A DNA stretch of 6,998 bases. It comes from an uncultured Eubacteriaceae bacterium (GTDB taxonomy: Bacteria; Bacillota; Clostridia; Oscillospirales; Acutalibacteraceae). The stretch is from contig CALCVR010000189.1 in assembly GCA_937905915.1 (NCBI GenBank), positions 1 to 6,998 on the forward strand, given 5' to 3'. Of the stretch, positions 4,817 to 6,998 are shown in pieces (the stretch's first letter is position 1; each line of letters starts with the position of its first letter). Below the pieces are notes generated by a model. That model made no database searches. It saw nothing but the letters and a program-made list of their open reading frames with translations, and was not told where the DNA came from. Both the position numbers and the translations under genes were made by a program.

Positions 4817-6997
4817 TCACTCGAGCAGGATGCGAATGACAAAATAACTCACGGGATTTAAGCGGGATTTCAAACACTGTTCCAGATGGGTATGAACGGC
4901 TTGTGCTGTCTGCAAGCGGCTGTCGTCTATGGGTTGTTCGCCGTACTTCCATTCCGTAAGTACCTGCATCCAGTCAGATACGGTATCCCCTGAAAGTTTG
5001 AGTTTTTCATCCGCTCTCCGGCCAAACTGAAGCCATGTCTCCCCCGGCTCGATAAAGAGATCCAGATGTTTTAGCTGACGGGCGATGTCTTTTCCATAGA
5101 AAAAAGCGATCTTGTCATTTGGTTTCCCCTTTTGCCGCAGGCGGTCAAGCTGGTATCGATGGTTTCTCCTCCAAATACGCCAAGCCGTCACAGCCGCCAA
5201 TAACAGTATCGCTCCCAACACCACTAAAACCGACCGAATGATCTCTGGGTCAATGGTGCGGTTTTGAGCTTGGTTGTCCATCGGCGTGGTGGAAGTATCC
5301 CAAGAAGGATCGCGGGAGGATGCGCCAGAGAGGTCGGAAGACACATTGCCTAGACCGTTTGGATCTTCCGCCTCATTTTCATCAAAGAAATTAAGGGAAT
5401 ACTCATATCGAATGGTGGGATCAAATGGGATCCAACCGATGCCCTTGAGATAAATTTCCGCCCATGCATGGGCCTGGGCATTGCGCACAGTAAAGATATC
5501 CGGTTCGGTCATCTCAGCCGATCCGACGCTGAATCCCACCACATACCGGGATGGGATCCCCAATGTCCTGGCCATGACCGCCATGGCCGATGCGGTATAG
5601 GTACAGTACCCTTCCCGCGTCTCTAAGAAATGGGCTACAAAATCCTGATCCTCCGGCGGCATAGGCACATCCAAAGAATAAGCGGTATTTTCATTGATCC
5701 ACCGTTCCAAAAGGGCCGCCTTTTGGTAATCGGTATCGGCCCCGGCCGTTACCATTCTGGCCATATCCCATACCTCTTGGGGAACATCGTCGGGAAGCTG
5801 GGTGTATCTCTCCACAATGCGGTCGTAGTCCAAATCGGTTTGATTCTGGTTGATGCGCTCCAGCTGCAAAATGCGGCTGGCAAAGTTCTCCAAATCCCGG
5901 TTAAAAAACCGGCTGACCACGGTGTATGATTCTCCCTGACTCAGGGGACGTTTGACAAACATCTCGGACTGCATATCATAATACGCATCCTGGCCAACCA
6001 AAATCGATTGGGGCCTCCCGGGGACAAACAGGGTAGAGACAGTATCCTGCAGCATGGTGATTTCGGCGGTTATATTGGTGGTAATTTGATTTAAAACCTG
6101 ACGGCCTGTGTGGTTAAAGCGGTCGGTTCCAAAAGCCGCTTGGAAGTCGTCCGAATCAACGGTATCCTCACGAAAAGGATGGGTGCCGTCCTTTCGGCTA
6201 TCCTCCCAGGAATAGCCGGTGTATTGATCCATGACGCTGCCTCTGACCGCTGAGGGATAATTGGTCTTTACCGTCATCACAGGGTCTTGGTTGAGATTGA
6301 TGGAGCCGCCCATCCGTCCGCCGGCCGGCTGATAACCGGTGCCTTCCAAGTTAAAACTGTCCCTCTTGGTGGTGAAGATGTTGCTGAAATACTGTTTGAT
6401 CTCCATACTCTGTTGATAAAGGAAGGGCGACTGAAACTGCCGCGCATCCTGAGGGGTAAGAAACAGAGCCAGCATAACCGCCAGCACTCCCACTGGTAAG
6501 GCTAAAAATTGCATATAACTCCGGGCCGGCGCTAAAATCAGACGATTCTTTTTCAGCATGCTTTTGTGCACCGAGCGAGGCAGCAACATGGAGAGCCCTA
6601 CCAAGGTAATGCACAAAGGGATAACCAGATCTTTATAATTGAGGACGTATAGCGTAATAAATACCGCAGTGACGGCTACAGCCGTCATAAGGAAACTATA
6701 CGCCCTGCGAATCATAAGGAAGACCAGAAGCACCACCCCGGCCGTCAGCAAGACTTGCACAAGCAAGGGGCCTCCCTCCACCCACCAAGAGGAAGACCGG
6801 GGGAATTTGTTTACCCACCAGGTAAAGAAGTCTAACACGGCTCTCCATTCCCGCCGGAGAGTCAGTCCATTTTGATACCACAAAACTCCTATCGACAAAA
6901 GCCCTAGAAGGATGAGAGAGGTCCAAATCCACCATTTGCGGCTGAGAAGCGCCACCAGCAAAACCATGCCGCCGCATAGCAAAAGAGTGGTTCCCAT
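4817..6997 (-). CDS. TgpA-like membrane transglutaminase-domain protein; start uncertain at the window edge
   Basis: At least 726 residues, ending at TGA 4817-4819. The N-terminus has about six hydrophobic helices (near 2-19, 22-41, 77-96, 100-119, 122-140, 162-181). A large extracytoplasmic region follows, carrying a transglutaminase core at about 425-530 with a complete Cys-His-Asp triad: C465 (EGYCTYTASAM), H510 (NAQAHAWAEI) and D526 (GWIPFDPT). After a Ser/Asp/Asn-rich linker there is a further membrane helix (about 588-607) and a cytoplasmic tail (610-726) resembling DUF4129. This is the TgpA/DUF3488 layout; the family often neighbours MoxR ATPase and DUF58 genes, which would lie outside the window to the right. 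The substrate is unknown; a role in envelope protein or peptide processing is inference. The ATG at 6997 is one base from the edge, so no ribosome binding site is visible and the true start may be further upstream, although the helix count suggests little is missing. Confidence 0.88.
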   Translation of the reverse strand: MGTTLLLCGGMVLLVALLSRKWWIWTSLILLGLLSIGVLWYQNGLTLRREWRAVLDFFTWWVNKFPRSSSWWVEGGPLLVQVLLTAGVVLLVFLMIRRAYSFLMTAVAVTAVFITLYVLNYKDLVIPLCITLVGLSMLLPRSVHKSMLKKNRLILAPARSYMQFLALPVGVLAVMLALFLTPQDARQFQSPFLYQQSMEIKQYFSNIFTTKRDSFNLEGTGYQPAGGRMGGSINLNQDPVMTVKTNYPSAVRGSVMDQYTGYSWEDSRKDGTHPFREDTVDSDDFQAAFGTDRFNHTGRQVLNQITTNITAEITMLQDTVSTLFVPGRPQSILVGQDAYYDMQSEMFVKRPLSQGESYTVVSRFFNRDLENFASRILQLERINQNQTDLDYDRIVERYTQLPDDVPQEVWDMARMVTAGADTDYQKAALLERWINENTAYSLDVPMPPEDQDFVAHFLETREGYCTYTASAMAVMARTLGIPSRYVVGFSVGSAEMTEPDIFTVRNAQAHAWAEIYLKGIGWIPFDPTIRYEYSLNFFDENEAEDPNGLGNVSSDLSGASSRDPSWDTSTTPMDNQAQNRTIDPEIIRSVLVVLGAILLLAAVTAWRIWRRNHRYQLDRLRQKGKPNDKIAFFYGKDIARQLKHLDLFIEPGETWLQFGRRADEKLKLSGDTVSDWMQVLTEWKYGEQPIDDSRLQTAQAVHTHLEQCLKSRLNPVSYFVIRILLE

Positions 6998-6998
6998 G

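Overview
The window looks like chromosomal DNA from an anaerobic, low-to-mid GC Firmicute, most likely a gut-type clostridium (Oscillospirales or a relative). This is inference from three things: strong AAGGAG-type ribosome binding sites, an oxygen-detoxifying flavodiiron protein, and a zinc-ribbon kinase-like membrane protein plus a TgpA-type transglutaminase, both of a style common in Clostridia. I saw no mobile element, CRISPR array, tRNA or rRNA.

Layout: there are five genes. Four are on the minus strand and one on the plus strand. Positions 1-1116 (-) hold a flavodiiron protein cut off by the left edge, with a good sigma-A promoter at 1156-1183. A 217-base gap (1117-1333) holds that promoter, a tandem CGCCA repeat and a hairpin. 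Positions 1334-2104 (-) hold a small xylose-isomerase-like TIM-barrel protein. Positions 2168-3979 (-) hold a membrane protein with a zinc ribbon, a kinase fold, one transmembrane segment, two PASTA domains and a serine-rich tail. These last two genes appear to form an operon driven by a very good promoter at 4040-4068. Positions 4193-4708 (+) hold a divergent nitroreductase-family flavoprotein. Positions 4817-6997 (-) hold a TgpA-like membrane transglutaminase that meets the right edge. A strong bidirectional terminator (4765-4808) separates the last two, convergent genes.

The main point of interest is the kinase-like gene. Its fold is recognisable, but the beta-3 lysine, the alpha-C glutamate, the HRD aspartate and the DFG aspartate are all replaced. 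It therefore reads as a PASTA-bearing pseudokinase, probably a wall-ligand sensor or scaffold rather than an enzyme. The gene behind it is a TIM-barrel protein that has also lost most of the expected metal ligands, so the operon may encode two non-catalytic relatives of enzymes. The region between the pseudokinase and the nitroreductase carries two promoters and two perfect palindromes, which suggests shared or local transcriptional control.

Working together: the pseudokinase and the transglutaminase both place domains outside the membrane and could act in cell-envelope or spore-related physiology, but they are on separate transcripts here. The flavodiiron protein and the nitroreductase fit redox and oxidative-stress roles. 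No link between the two pairs is proven by the sequence.
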